From contig JAILNS010000005.1 in NCBI GenBank assembly GCA_024691305.1, positions 1 through 64,000 on the forward strand: 64,000 bases of DNA, written 5' to 3'. Positions 9,163-16,974 of the stretch are shown here, one piece after another. Numbering within the stretch: the first letter of the stretch is position 1; each line of letters begins with the position of its first letter. Below the pieces are notes generated by a model, which searched no databases, was not told the DNA's origin, and worked only from the letters and a program-made list of their open reading frames with translations. The position numbers and the translations under genes were made by a program. Source of the stretch: Lachnospiraceae bacterium. Lineage in GTDB: Bacteria; Bacillota; Clostridia; Lachnospirales; Lachnospiraceae.

Positions 9163-10122
9163 TTATTTTCTTATAAGATGTATTGCAAAACCGCCGAACT
9201 CACCGTTTAAGTATATGAACTTTGTTCCCTTTTCATCGGTTGTTCTGGTGCTCTCATCAAAAGTAGCGCCTGCGAGTCCGTAGTGATATATAGCTCTGTC
9301 TACATCGTTTACCGCAAGAGCGATATGTCCGTGAGTTCCCTTTCCGCCGGGTTTCATTACCTCAAAAGGTTTTCCTGCGAAGATCGAACTGTTACCGGGT
9401 TTATATTCAAGATCAAAAAGTGTGCACAGGCATTTGGCAATGCTTGCAGTCTCTTCCTCGGTCTGTGAGTTGATACCGATGTGTCTGAGTTCCGTACCGA
9501 GCATGTTCTTAACGGCTGCCTTGCATATAGATGTGATCTCATCCCATTTCTCGCCTTCGATCAGATCCTTCTTGACCATCCATGTTCCGCCGCATGCAAG
9601 TATCTGATGGAAACTCATATAGTTGGCAAGGTTGTCTGTATTGACTCCGCCCGTAGGCATCCACTTAAGAGTCTTATAAGGACCTGCAAGAGCCTTGAGC
9701 TTTGCAATTCCTCCGTTCTGCTCGGCAGGGAAGAACTTAACCGCTTCAAGGCCAAGAGCCATAGCCTGCTCCATTTCTCCAGCAGTTGCCGTACCCGGAA
9801 GCATACATACGCCTTTGCTAAGTACATATTTGGTTATCTCGGGATTAAATCCGGGGCTAACCACAAAGCTTACGCCCGCTGCAATGGCACGGTCAGCCTG
9901 ATCCTTGGTAAGAACTGTTCCCGCACCGACTATCATCTCGGGAACCTCTTTAACTATTGCCTTGATCGCATCTTCAGCAGCCGCTGTTCTAAAAGTAACT
10001 TCAGCCGCCGGAAGCCCTCCTGCCACAAGTGCCTTGGCAAGCGGTACTGCCTTAGAGGCATCATCAATCGCTATAACCGGAACTATACCTATGTCGTGGA
10101 TCTTGGAAAGAAGTTCGTTCAT
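9163..10122 (-). CDS. eda: KDPG/KHG aldolase fused to a C-terminal VOC (glyoxalase-like) domain
   Basis: Residues 1-205 are a complete KDPG aldolase, with EVTFRT (Glu41, Arg45), the Schiff-base lysine Lys129 in AVKFFPAE and the phosphate site WMPTGGVN. The enzyme splits KDPG into pyruvate and glyceraldehyde 3-phosphate. A normal aldolase ends there (about 205-215 residues), but this protein continues to 319. Residues 211-319 (HIGINSQTEEE ... THGHIALAVNDVDRAIYHY ... FGGFAIHLI) have the beta-alpha-beta-beta-beta pattern of a VOC half-domain. The role of this added part is unknown. The gene appears to be first in an operon with kdgK, uxaC, uxaB and uxaA, with a candidate promoter at 10244-10272. 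Confidence 0.92.
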   Translation of the reverse strand: MNELLSKIHDIGIVPVIAIDDASKAVPLAKALVAGGLPAAEVTFRTAAAEDAIKAIVKEVPEMIVGAGTVLTKDQADRAIAAGVSFVVSPGFNPEITKYVLSKGVCMLPGTATAGEMEQAMALGLEAVKFFPAEQNGGIAKLKALAGPYKTLKWMPTGGVNTDNLANYMSFHQILACGGTWMVKKDLIEGEKWDEITSICKAAVKNMLGTELRHIGINSQTEEETASIAKCLCTLFDLEYKPGNSSIFAGKPFEVMKPGGKGTHGHIALAVNDVDRAIYHYGLAGATFDESTRTTDEKGTKFIYLNGEFGGFAIHLIRK

Positions 10123-10243
10123 AAATTACCCCCTGAAAAGAATTGTTAGTTGTGTAAAAATACGTAGTATACCTGTTAGAATATCTAAAAATAATTTACC
10201 CTTTTTGCAGCCAAATAACTATAAAATGGGCACGATATTGCAA

Positions 10244-10272
10244 ATTATACAACAAGTAGAACAAGATTTGCA
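10244..10272 (-). promoter_or_regulatory. Candidate promoter for eda-kdgK-uxaC-uxaB-uxaA
   Basis: On the minus strand a perfect TATAAT (10244-10249) lies 17 bases from a weak -35, TGCAAA (10267-10272), in the 156-base gap after kduI. The weak -35 suggests an activator. The gap has no terminator I can see, so readthrough from kduI is also possible. Confidence 0.5.
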
Positions 10273-10278
10273 TATTTG

Positions 10279-11142
10279 TCACATCAGATCTTTGTTGTCC
10301 ACATCATCCATATCATCAAAATCCTGATTCTCGCCTACCATACCCCATATAAATGTGTACGCCTGTGAACCTGCACCCGAGTGTATCGACCAGCTGGGAG
10401 AGATCACGGCCTGCTCGTTTCTCATGATTATATGTCTTGTCTCCTGAGGCTCTCCCATGAAGTGACATACAAATGCATCCTCGGGAATATCAAAATACAG
10501 ATATACTTCCATTCGTCTGTCATGTGTATGGCAGGGCATGGTATTCCAGATGCTCCCGGGTTTAAGTTCGGTCATACCCATTTCAAGCTGGCAGGTCTCC
10601 ACCTGACCGGGAAGGATGTATTTGTTTATTACTCTGTGATTGGCTCCTTCAAGTGAACCGAGTTCTTTTTTGTTTTCATCCTTTATGATGACCACATCCT
10701 CGGATGGGGTACCTTCTCTTTTGATAAGGACTGTAGGGTATGTTGTGTGAGCAGGTGCCGAGTTGATATAGAATTTGGCAGGCTTTGACGGGTCCTTGGA
10801 GTCAAAAGAGATATCTCTCTTACCCATTCCGATATACATTCCCTGCTTATAATCAACTTCATACTCACGGCCGTCTATGGTTATGATCCCTAAGCCTCCG
10901 ATGTTTATAACTCCCATTTCTCTTCTTTGCAGAAAATACTCGGCCCTTAATTCATCTCCTGCCTCAAGCACGAGAGTCCCTTTTACCGGTACCGCAGAAC
11001 CGGTGATTATTCTGTCTATATGTGAATAGACAAGCTTTATCTCATCGGGTTTGAACAGATCATCGATCAGAAATTCTTCCCTGAGTCTTTTGGTGTCATA
11101 ATACTTTTCATCCTTTGGTGAACATGCTGTACGTAATTCCAT
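10279..11142 (-). CDS. kduI: 5-keto-4-deoxyuronate isomerase (4-deoxy-L-threo-5-hexosulose-uronate isomerase)
   Basis: A 287-residue cupin enzyme (278 in E. coli). It isomerises the 5-keto-4-deoxyuronate that forms from unsaturated galacturonate released by GH105, giving 2,5-diketo-3-deoxygluconate for KduD. The metal ligands of the family are all present: His205, His207 and Glu212 in CHTHDRRMEVYLY, and His254 in PSWSIHSGAG. It is the last of a long run of genes whose neighbours process rhamnogalacturonan and homogalacturonan pieces. Cytoplasmic. Confidence 0.96.
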   Translation of the reverse strand: MELRTACSPKDEKYYDTKRLREEFLIDDLFKPDEIKLVYSHIDRIITGSAVPVKGTLVLEAGDELRAEYFLQRREMGVINIGGLGIITIDGREYEVDYKQGMYIGMGKRDISFDSKDPSKPAKFYINSAPAHTTYPTVLIKREGTPSEDVVIIKDENKKELGSLEGANHRVINKYILPGQVETCQLEMGMTELKPGSIWNTMPCHTHDRRMEVYLYFDIPEDAFVCHFMGEPQETRHIIMRNEQAVISPSWSIHSGAGSQAYTFIWGMVGENQDFDDMDDVDNKDLM

Positions 11143-11164
11143 GGTTTATTCTCCTTTTCTTTTA

Positions 11165-12001
11165 TTAGATCCTGTCATACAGGCCCTGTATATATTCCCG
11201 CGTGTAAACAGCATTATCCGGACTCGTATTTTCCAGGGTACACTGTACGTAGGGTTTATATTCTTTGATCTTCGATAAGAGCAGTTCGTAATTTAAACCG
11301 CCCATCCCTGCGGGGATCGACTTAAGATCATCTCCCGACAGTTCAAAATCCTTCATATGGACTACTGCGATATCATCTTTTAAGAGATCAAATGTTTTGT
11401 TTATGATCTCATCCTGTCTGTCGATGTTTCCGGGATAAAGCATATTGACCGGATCAAAAATTATCTGCAGGTTCGGACTTCCGACTTCATCCAGAACGTA
11501 TCTTGCCTGCTCGGGGCCATAAACGATATGTTTCCAGACCGGTTCTATGGCCATTATCACCCCGAACTTTTCCGCAGCTTCCACAACCGGCTTAACATTT
11601 CTGATAAAAATATCAAGCGACTCCCTGTCGTGATTTGCCGGCTCATATTTATAATCCGCATTGACCGCACCTGTCTCTGTCCCGACAACACTCGGGCGAA
11701 GGATCGACGCAAATCTCATATGGGCTACGTATTTTGCGGTGATCTCCTTTAATTTGTCGGGATCGGGATGTGCGAGGTTTAAGTAATTTCCAAGCACCGC
11801 TATATCCAAATGGTTTTCATCACACAGCCTTCGTATATATGTCGCAAGTCCGGGTGTCATGGAGGCAGGAGTCGGCGTAAACTCTTTTATGGATTTGCTC
11901 AGTGCTATATGCATACAGGAAAAGCCCTGTTCTTTTATCCTGGGTATCAGTTCATCCAGCGGTCCGTATTTAACGTCATGCGCACGTATTCCAAGTTGCA
12001 T
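11165..12001 (-). CDS. Sugar phosphate isomerase/epimerase-like TIM-barrel protein
   Basis: A 278-residue protein of the xylose isomerase-like TIM barrel (AP endonuclease 2) family. Visible pieces are LGIRAHDVKYGPLDELIPRIKEQGFSCMHIALSK at the start, MAIEPVWKHIVYGPEQARYVLDEVGSPNLQIIFDPVN in the middle and HMKDFELSG, with the acidic residues and His typical of metal-dependent isomerases (Glu, Asp, His, Glu in ECTLEN-like positions). The substrate is unknown. Position between a pectin methylesterase and kduI suggests a sugar or uronate derivative from pectin. No signal peptide. Confidence 0.8.
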   Translation of the reverse strand: MQLGIRAHDVKYGPLDELIPRIKEQGFSCMHIALSKSIKEFTPTPASMTPGLATYIRRLCDENHLDIAVLGNYLNLAHPDPDKLKEITAKYVAHMRFASILRPSVVGTETGAVNADYKYEPANHDRESLDIFIRNVKPVVEAAEKFGVIMAIEPVWKHIVYGPEQARYVLDEVGSPNLQIIFDPVNMLYPGNIDRQDEIINKTFDLLKDDIAVVHMKDFELSGDDLKSIPAGMGGLNYELLLSKIKEYKPYVQCTLENTSPDNAVYTREYIQGLYDRI

Positions 12002-12058
12002 GTTTTATTCCCCCGTTTCGAGAGTCTTATGTGTATACCGGTCATATCTTATTCGGTA

Positions 12059-13036
12059 TCATTCTTCCTGACTCCATAGATCATTTACAAGCTTGTCGGC
12101 TCCTGTCCGGATCTTTTCATACTCCGCATCATCAAGAAGTTTCACAAATCCGTTTTTGCCGCTTATGTCGATCGGTTCCCCGTTTAAATCCGTGGGTTTA
12201 TATTCCGCAAAAAACGCTTCGCTCTCATCGGCTTCTAGCTGTCCCCATTCACTAAACCTTAAGGGATGTATGCTCTCATCGTATCTGCACTCCGCATATA
12301 CTGCCCGTCCGGTCGGTCTCCAGGGTCTTCCGAGAAGTACGGTTCCGTTCATATCCGACAATTCTCCGCGGACCACACAGTGCCTGAATACAAATCCGAT
12401 CTCTCCGGGATTCTCACAGGGAGCAACCACGTATCCGTTTATATCACGGCCCCTGTCGCATACTATGATCTCGCAGTCATCAAATACCGCATCAGCTCCT
12501 CCGAATATAAAATCCACATCGCCGCGTATGATGCAGTTTCTGTAATACTGTCTCGTGGGTTTTCTGTCCGCAAGAAATCTGGGGCCCATAAATCCGCCCG
12601 GATGTCTTGTCTTAATGGGAAGCGGAGCCATAAACAAAGTATCCTGATGAGAAGAAAGCTCGACGTTTTCCATAACGACCTTAGACGCATCGGCATACAG
12701 CGCAAGTGCCTGTCCCGCGGTATCACCGCTGCCTGCTGTATTTCTTATGGTCATGTCTTTTACAACACATCTTTTACCACCCAGAAATACGGTCTGCGAT
12801 CTGAACGTTCCGCGTCTTGTTCCGTCAGGCATTGTTTCTTCCGCACCGTCTCCGTACTCGATGATCGTACGTCTCCGGCCGGATCCGATCAGAGTTATAT
12901 TGCTTTTTTCTATGAAAAGCTTCTCTTTGTATACGCCTGCTGCTATCTCTATAACAGTTTCGGTTTCATAACCGGCTGCTTCGATCGCTTCCGATATGGT
13001 TGTATAATCGCCTTCAGGTCCGACCTTGATCCTCAT
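12059..13036 (-). CDS. Pectin methylesterase, CE8, cytoplasmic
   Basis: A 325-residue right-handed beta-helix enzyme. It removes methanol from methyl-esterified galacturonate. All CE8 signatures are present: GQALAL (Gln109), HQDTLF (Gln131, Asp132), DFIFGGADAVFDDCEI (Asp175) and LGRPW (Arg237, Trp239). The protein starts directly with MRIKVGPEGDYTTISEAI, the first coil of the helix, so it has no signal peptide and should act inside the cell on imported oligogalacturonides. This is unlike the secreted plant and Erwinia PemA enzymes. It precedes GH28 and GH105 enzymes that also lack signals. Confidence 0.94.
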   Translation of the reverse strand: MRIKVGPEGDYTTISEAIEAAGYETETVIEIAAGVYKEKLFIEKSNITLIGSGRRRTIIEYGDGAEETMPDGTRRGTFRSQTVFLGGKRCVVKDMTIRNTAGSGDTAGQALALYADASKVVMENVELSSHQDTLFMAPLPIKTRHPGGFMGPRFLADRKPTRQYYRNCIIRGDVDFIFGGADAVFDDCEIIVCDRGRDINGYVVAPCENPGEIGFVFRHCVVRGELSDMNGTVLLGRPWRPTGRAVYAECRYDESIHPLRFSEWGQLEADESEAFFAEYKPTDLNGEPIDISGKNGFVKLLDDAEYEKIRTGADKLVNDLWSQEE

Positions 13037-13093
13037 GTCCCCTCCTTATGAGATCTTAATATCCCTCTTATTTTATCCTTAACTGACTGATAT

Positions 13094-14677
13094 TCAGTCC
13101 CTTACTACACAGTCAACTTCGTCGATATCGGGTTCGGTATCCGTAATGCCTTTTATCACTACATTCTTAAGTTCCAGCTTAGATACATTCCTTGCATATA
13201 TCCCTTTGCCGCTCATGGGTTCCATACCGTCCATCATCACGGGAACCTTCGCATTCCTTTCAGACTCGGGCTTAAACTCAGCCTCGATATTTTCAAGACT
13301 CACGAGTCCGACCTTACGCTCGGGCAGTCCGTATACGGTCAAAATACAAACCTCCGCACCGCTGCATTTGATATTTCTTGCAATGATGCTCTTTATCTCA
13401 GGCGTCATATCATCTACCGGCAGAGGATCCTTGCACTGACAATACTCACTGTGTCCGTCCGGATCGCAGAAATAGAACATGTTGACCGTAAAAGGCATAT
13501 ACACATCCCTCATGTCTATGTTGTCAAAAACTATGTTTTCAAGTACCGACTTTGATCCTCTTCCCCGCCTCGACTTGATCCTTAGGCCTCTGTCCGTACT
13601 GTCAAAAATGCATTTTGATACGAGCACGTCTTTTACACCGCAGGCACATTCACTTCCTATCGTCACACTCCCGTGTCCGCGGTTTAGCATACAGTTTCTC
13701 ACCTTTACATCTTCGGTCCTCACATAATGTTTGTCGGCCATGTAATACTTTCCGGATTTGATCGCTATACAGTCATCTCCGACCGATATATCCGTTCCGA
13801 TTATTCGGACATGTCTGCAACTTTCGGGATCGATACCGTCGGTATTGGGTGAATTGTCGGGATTTCTTATGGTCACTCCGATGATGTTTATATGCTCGCT
13901 GTAATACGGATGTATCGTCCATGAAGGAGAATTGCACACCTCCACTCCCTGAAGGGTTATACACTTACAGTTATTCAAAAAAACAAGTCTCGGTCTCCAT
14001 GCTCCTCTTTTAACCTTGGGATCTGTCCACCAGTCGGAAGAGGGGGCATTGCCGTCGATAGTACCCCGTCCGTATATGGATACATTTTCAACTCCAATAC
14101 CCGTTATCAGGGAAGCATAGCAAGACAGGGGATTTCCCTCCCAACTTGCAAAATTAAACTCATCTCTCTCATTGGAATCAAGTATCATCCCGGGAAGTAC
14201 GGGATATTCGTTTCTGTCTGTAAGCCCGAGGATCCTTGCACCTTCGTCTATACGGATCCTTATATTGCTCTTTAAAAATATGGGGCCGCTAAGATATGTT
14301 CCTTTTCCAAGATAAACGGTTCCGTCTTCGGGACATGCAAGTATAGCCGTCTGGATCGCCGCGGTATCATTTTTTGACCCGTCTCCCACCGCACCGAATT
14401 CCTTTACATTAAGAAGTACCGACTCATGACGGGTAACAAAGGTCTTTACACACTTTTTGCCTGATGCACTCTCTGTCTCCGAAACGGTGTCAACCACAGC
14501 AAGTTCATACGAAGTATCGGGAGTCAGTCCGTCTATAGTAAATACATTGACATCATACTCGCCCATATCCGCCCCGTTTAATTCAACTCTTACCGGTGAT
14601 GCGGGTTTAAAACGGTCCGAATTGTCAAGTTCCACCGTGATCTGTGTAGGCTGTATGTCTATGATCTCAAAATTCAT
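13094..14677 (-). CDS. GH28 polygalacturonase (probably exo-acting) with N-terminal fibronectin III-like domain
   Basis: A 527-residue protein. Residues 1-85 look like a fibronectin type III module, followed by a pectate-type beta-helix starting at LLNVKEFGAVGDGSKNDTAAI. Catalytic motifs are complete: NTDGID (Asp280), GDDCIAIKSG (Asp301, Asp302), GHGS (His335) and RIK (Arg366, Lys368). The layout resembles exo-polygalacturonases and GH28 enzymes acting on short oligosaccharides. No signal peptide is present. It lies 13 bases from GH105, so translation is probably coupled. It would release galacturonate for UxaC. Confidence 0.93.
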   Translation of the reverse strand: MNFEIIDIQPTQITVELDNSDRFKPASPVRVELNGADMGEYDVNVFTIDGLTPDTSYELAVVDTVSETESASGKKCVKTFVTRHESVLLNVKEFGAVGDGSKNDTAAIQTAILACPEDGTVYLGKGTYLSGPIFLKSNIRIRIDEGARILGLTDRNEYPVLPGMILDSNERDEFNFASWEGNPLSCYASLITGIGVENVSIYGRGTIDGNAPSSDWWTDPKVKRGAWRPRLVFLNNCKCITLQGVEVCNSPSWTIHPYYSEHINIIGVTIRNPDNSPNTDGIDPESCRHVRIIGTDISVGDDCIAIKSGKYYMADKHYVRTEDVKVRNCMLNRGHGSVTIGSECACGVKDVLVSKCIFDSTDRGLRIKSRRGRGSKSVLENIVFDNIDMRDVYMPFTVNMFYFCDPDGHSEYCQCKDPLPVDDMTPEIKSIIARNIKCSGAEVCILTVYGLPERKVGLVSLENIEAEFKPESERNAKVPVMMDGMEPMSGKGIYARNVSKLELKNVVIKGITDTEPDIDEVDCVVRD

Positions 14678-14690
14678 AATATTTCCCTGT

Positions 14691-15848
14691 TTAATCTTTC
14701 ATAAGACCTATGAGTTCCGTATATGCCAAAAGAAGAGGTGCTGTTCCCTTTGCGTCATTTTCTACCACGGGTTCTCCGAAGTAGTATTCAAGACTACCGT
14801 CTCTGTGCTGCTCTCCTCCAAGTCCTGCAACCAGACAGATACCTCCGAGTCTCGGAGTACCGTCCTCGTTTCTTGAAAGATACCTGTCGGTTATTCCGTA
14901 GAATATCTCCTCGGCGATCTTTGCATAACGCGCAGGCAGGAATTTAAGTCTCACAGCTTTTAGCATTGCATATGCGATAAGAGCAGATCCCGATGTCTCG
15001 AGATAATTTCCTTTTTCTTCGGGCTTGTCTATAACCTGATAAAACATATGTGCATCCGGATCCATATATTTAAGTACAGAATCCGCAAGTTCTTTTAATG
15101 TATCCTGAAGGGTACGATACTCATAATACAGCTGTTCGCCCATCGCTTCTGCGGTATCCGTAAGTGCGGCCATATACCAGCCTGTGGCCCTTAGCCAGTA
15201 ATTCGGGCTGCACCCGGTTTCCTTATCTGCCCAGTACATTTCCCTTGACTCATCGTATCCGTGATAATACAGTCCGGTTTCCGGATTTCTCATGTATTTG
15301 TAGACATTCCGAAACTGCTTAAATGAATCCGGACATCCCGACATCTTGTTATACCTTTTCTCGTATTCCACATAAAAAGGCTGAGCCATAAACAAGCCGT
15401 CGAGCCATACCTGATTGGGATATATCTTCTTATGCCAGAAGTTTCCTTCTTTGGTCCTTGGCATTGTCTCAAGCTGGCTTCTTACCGTATCCATGGCTTT
15501 GCGGTATCTTTCTTTGCCTGTGATATCATACAGAGCAAAAAAATTACACGCAGGTCTTACATTATCCAGGTTATATTCATCCACCGAATAAGTATTGATC
15601 GATCCGTCTTCGTTTACATATGCGGAAACAAAATCATCTGCAAATCTTAGATATTTGTCTTCTCCTGTAATGGAATAAAGCCTTATAAGAGCACTTATCA
15701 TGCATCCGTCGATGTAATTCCATTTGTTCGGTTTACCGCTTCGTATTTTCTCGATGTTCCACATTGGATGTGCAGCATCAGAATTGTCGATGAGATAATT
15801 TACATACTCATCCAGAAGCTTTTTGGTTTCCTCACGGGTCATAGTCAT
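14691..15848 (-). CDS. GH105 unsaturated rhamnogalacturonyl/galacturonyl hydrolase (YteR/YesR-like)
   Basis: A 385-residue (alpha/alpha)6-barrel protein. It releases the 4,5-unsaturated uronic acid left by pectate or rhamnogalacturonan lyases; the product feeds KduI and KduD. The family motifs are LDNVRPACNFFALY near residue 94 and NQVWLDGLFMAQPFY, where Asp150 is the expected catalytic acid (Asp143 in YteR). GSALIAYAML and EYYFGEPVVENDAKGTAPLL are further signatures. No signal peptide. The start overlaps the stop of the upstream esterase gene by four bases (ATGA). Confidence 0.94.
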   Translation of the reverse strand: MTMTREETKKLLDEYVNYLIDNSDAAHPMWNIEKIRSGKPNKWNYIDGCMISALIRLYSITGEDKYLRFADDFVSAYVNEDGSINTYSVDEYNLDNVRPACNFFALYDITGKERYRKAMDTVRSQLETMPRTKEGNFWHKKIYPNQVWLDGLFMAQPFYVEYEKRYNKMSGCPDSFKQFRNVYKYMRNPETGLYYHGYDESREMYWADKETGCSPNYWLRATGWYMAALTDTAEAMGEQLYYEYRTLQDTLKELADSVLKYMDPDAHMFYQVIDKPEEKGNYLETSGSALIAYAMLKAVRLKFLPARYAKIAEEIFYGITDRYLSRNEDGTPRLGGICLVAGLGGEQHRDGSLEYYFGEPVVENDAKGTAPLLLAYTELIGLMKD

Positions 15849-16951
15849 ATATTCTCCTTTTTTCTTATATGATCTGTAAATGATCGTACCGTATCTGCTA
15901 TCGGTTCATCGTGAAAATGATGTTCACCGGGTCTTATGTCATGTATGAGTACCTCAGGCTCTCCGAAGATCCCATATGCCTTTTTTAATATGTCCATCTG
16001 CTCATATACGTTTGCAAGGCCTCTAGGTCCGTTTAAGTGATCGTCGGCACAGGACTGTATGAACAAGGGTCTTGGAGCGATCATGGCACCTATATCTCCC
16101 ATGTCAAAATGCTCCCAAAGTCCGGGGATATAATTACAGCTGCAGTTATTGTTAAGTATCAAAAGCGAATCCTTAAAGCCGTACATATATCCGCTTATAT
16201 ATGCATGCTTTATCCTCTCATCCACTGCCGAAAGATAAAGAGTCTGCATTCCGCCTCCGGAAAAACCAAGACATCCCAGATCACTTATATCAAACTCTTC
16301 CGACTCTTCGAGATAATCTATCAGCCTGATGTGATCATATGTACACAGGCCGATGACTGTAATCCCAAGAGGTACAGCCATGTGACTTAAATTTCTGCAG
16401 CTGCATGACGTAAAGGAAGCATCGTCATCTCCCTGGGCATAAGAATCTCTTCTTTCACCGAATCCTCTGGGATCCGGGCATATCACGGTCCATCCAAGCC
16501 TTGCTAACTTTACTCCGTAATCGTAATTATAAAAATCTATCCTCTGAGCAACTACAGGTATTTCTTTTACACCCGCAACAGAGTATTTGCCTGCACCACC
16601 ATGTCCCGCAAGTGCAAGAAATGTTCCCTTTGACTCTCCCTTTGGTCTAAGGATATAAAGAGGCATATATGTGTATTCATCTACCCTGAATATGTATTTT
16701 GTCCTGGTTATGCCATCCTCGATAACTTCGGATCCCTGCTCGGTGAGGGTCTGTTTAAATGGACCGGATGACTCTAATTTATCAAGCCCCATTAGGTGCT
16801 TTAACAAAATGCGTTTTTCCCTTTGCCATTTCGTAAGTTCTTCCGCAGAGTCCCCTTCAAAGCGGTCCGAAGCGCTAAACTGCTCAAACCGTTTGATCAT
16901 CCCCTCAAGGGAGTCATAATATTTTTCTATGTATGTTATCTTTTTTTCCAT
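15845..16951 (-). CDS. Alpha/beta-hydrolase, probable carbohydrate esterase
   Basis: A 368-residue protein of the Abhydrolase_7/dienelactone hydrolase-like group. The nucleophile elbow GFSGGGMQTLYL places Ser231. An acidic residue is available in CADDHLNG (303-304), and the probable catalytic His is in GEHHFHDEP (344-347). The oxyanion region is LAGHGGAGKYS. CE7 and CE19 enzymes share this general layout, and CE19 includes a pectin methylesterase, so acetyl or methyl ester removal from pectin pieces is likely; which one cannot be told. It has no signal peptide and is translationally coupled to GH105. Confidence 0.75.
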   Translation of the reverse strand: MEKKITYIEKYYDSLEGMIKRFEQFSASDRFEGDSAEELTKWQREKRILLKHLMGLDKLESSGPFKQTLTEQGSEVIEDGITRTKYIFRVDEYTYMPLYILRPKGESKGTFLALAGHGGAGKYSVAGVKEIPVVAQRIDFYNYDYGVKLARLGWTVICPDPRGFGERRDSYAQGDDDASFTSCSCRNLSHMAVPLGITVIGLCTYDHIRLIDYLEESEEFDISDLGCLGFSGGGMQTLYLSAVDERIKHAYISGYMYGFKDSLLILNNNCSCNYIPGLWEHFDMGDIGAMIAPRPLFIQSCADDHLNGPRGLANVYEQMDILKKAYGIFGEPEVLIHDIRPGEHHFHDEPIADTVRSFTDHIRKKENI

Positions 16952-16974
16952 ATGAATACCCGGTATCCGGTCGC

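Noticed and set aside
12266-13051. A 261-codon plus-strand open frame opposite the pectin methylesterase gene
   Set aside because: It is antisense to all CE8 signature motifs and shows no protein family features.
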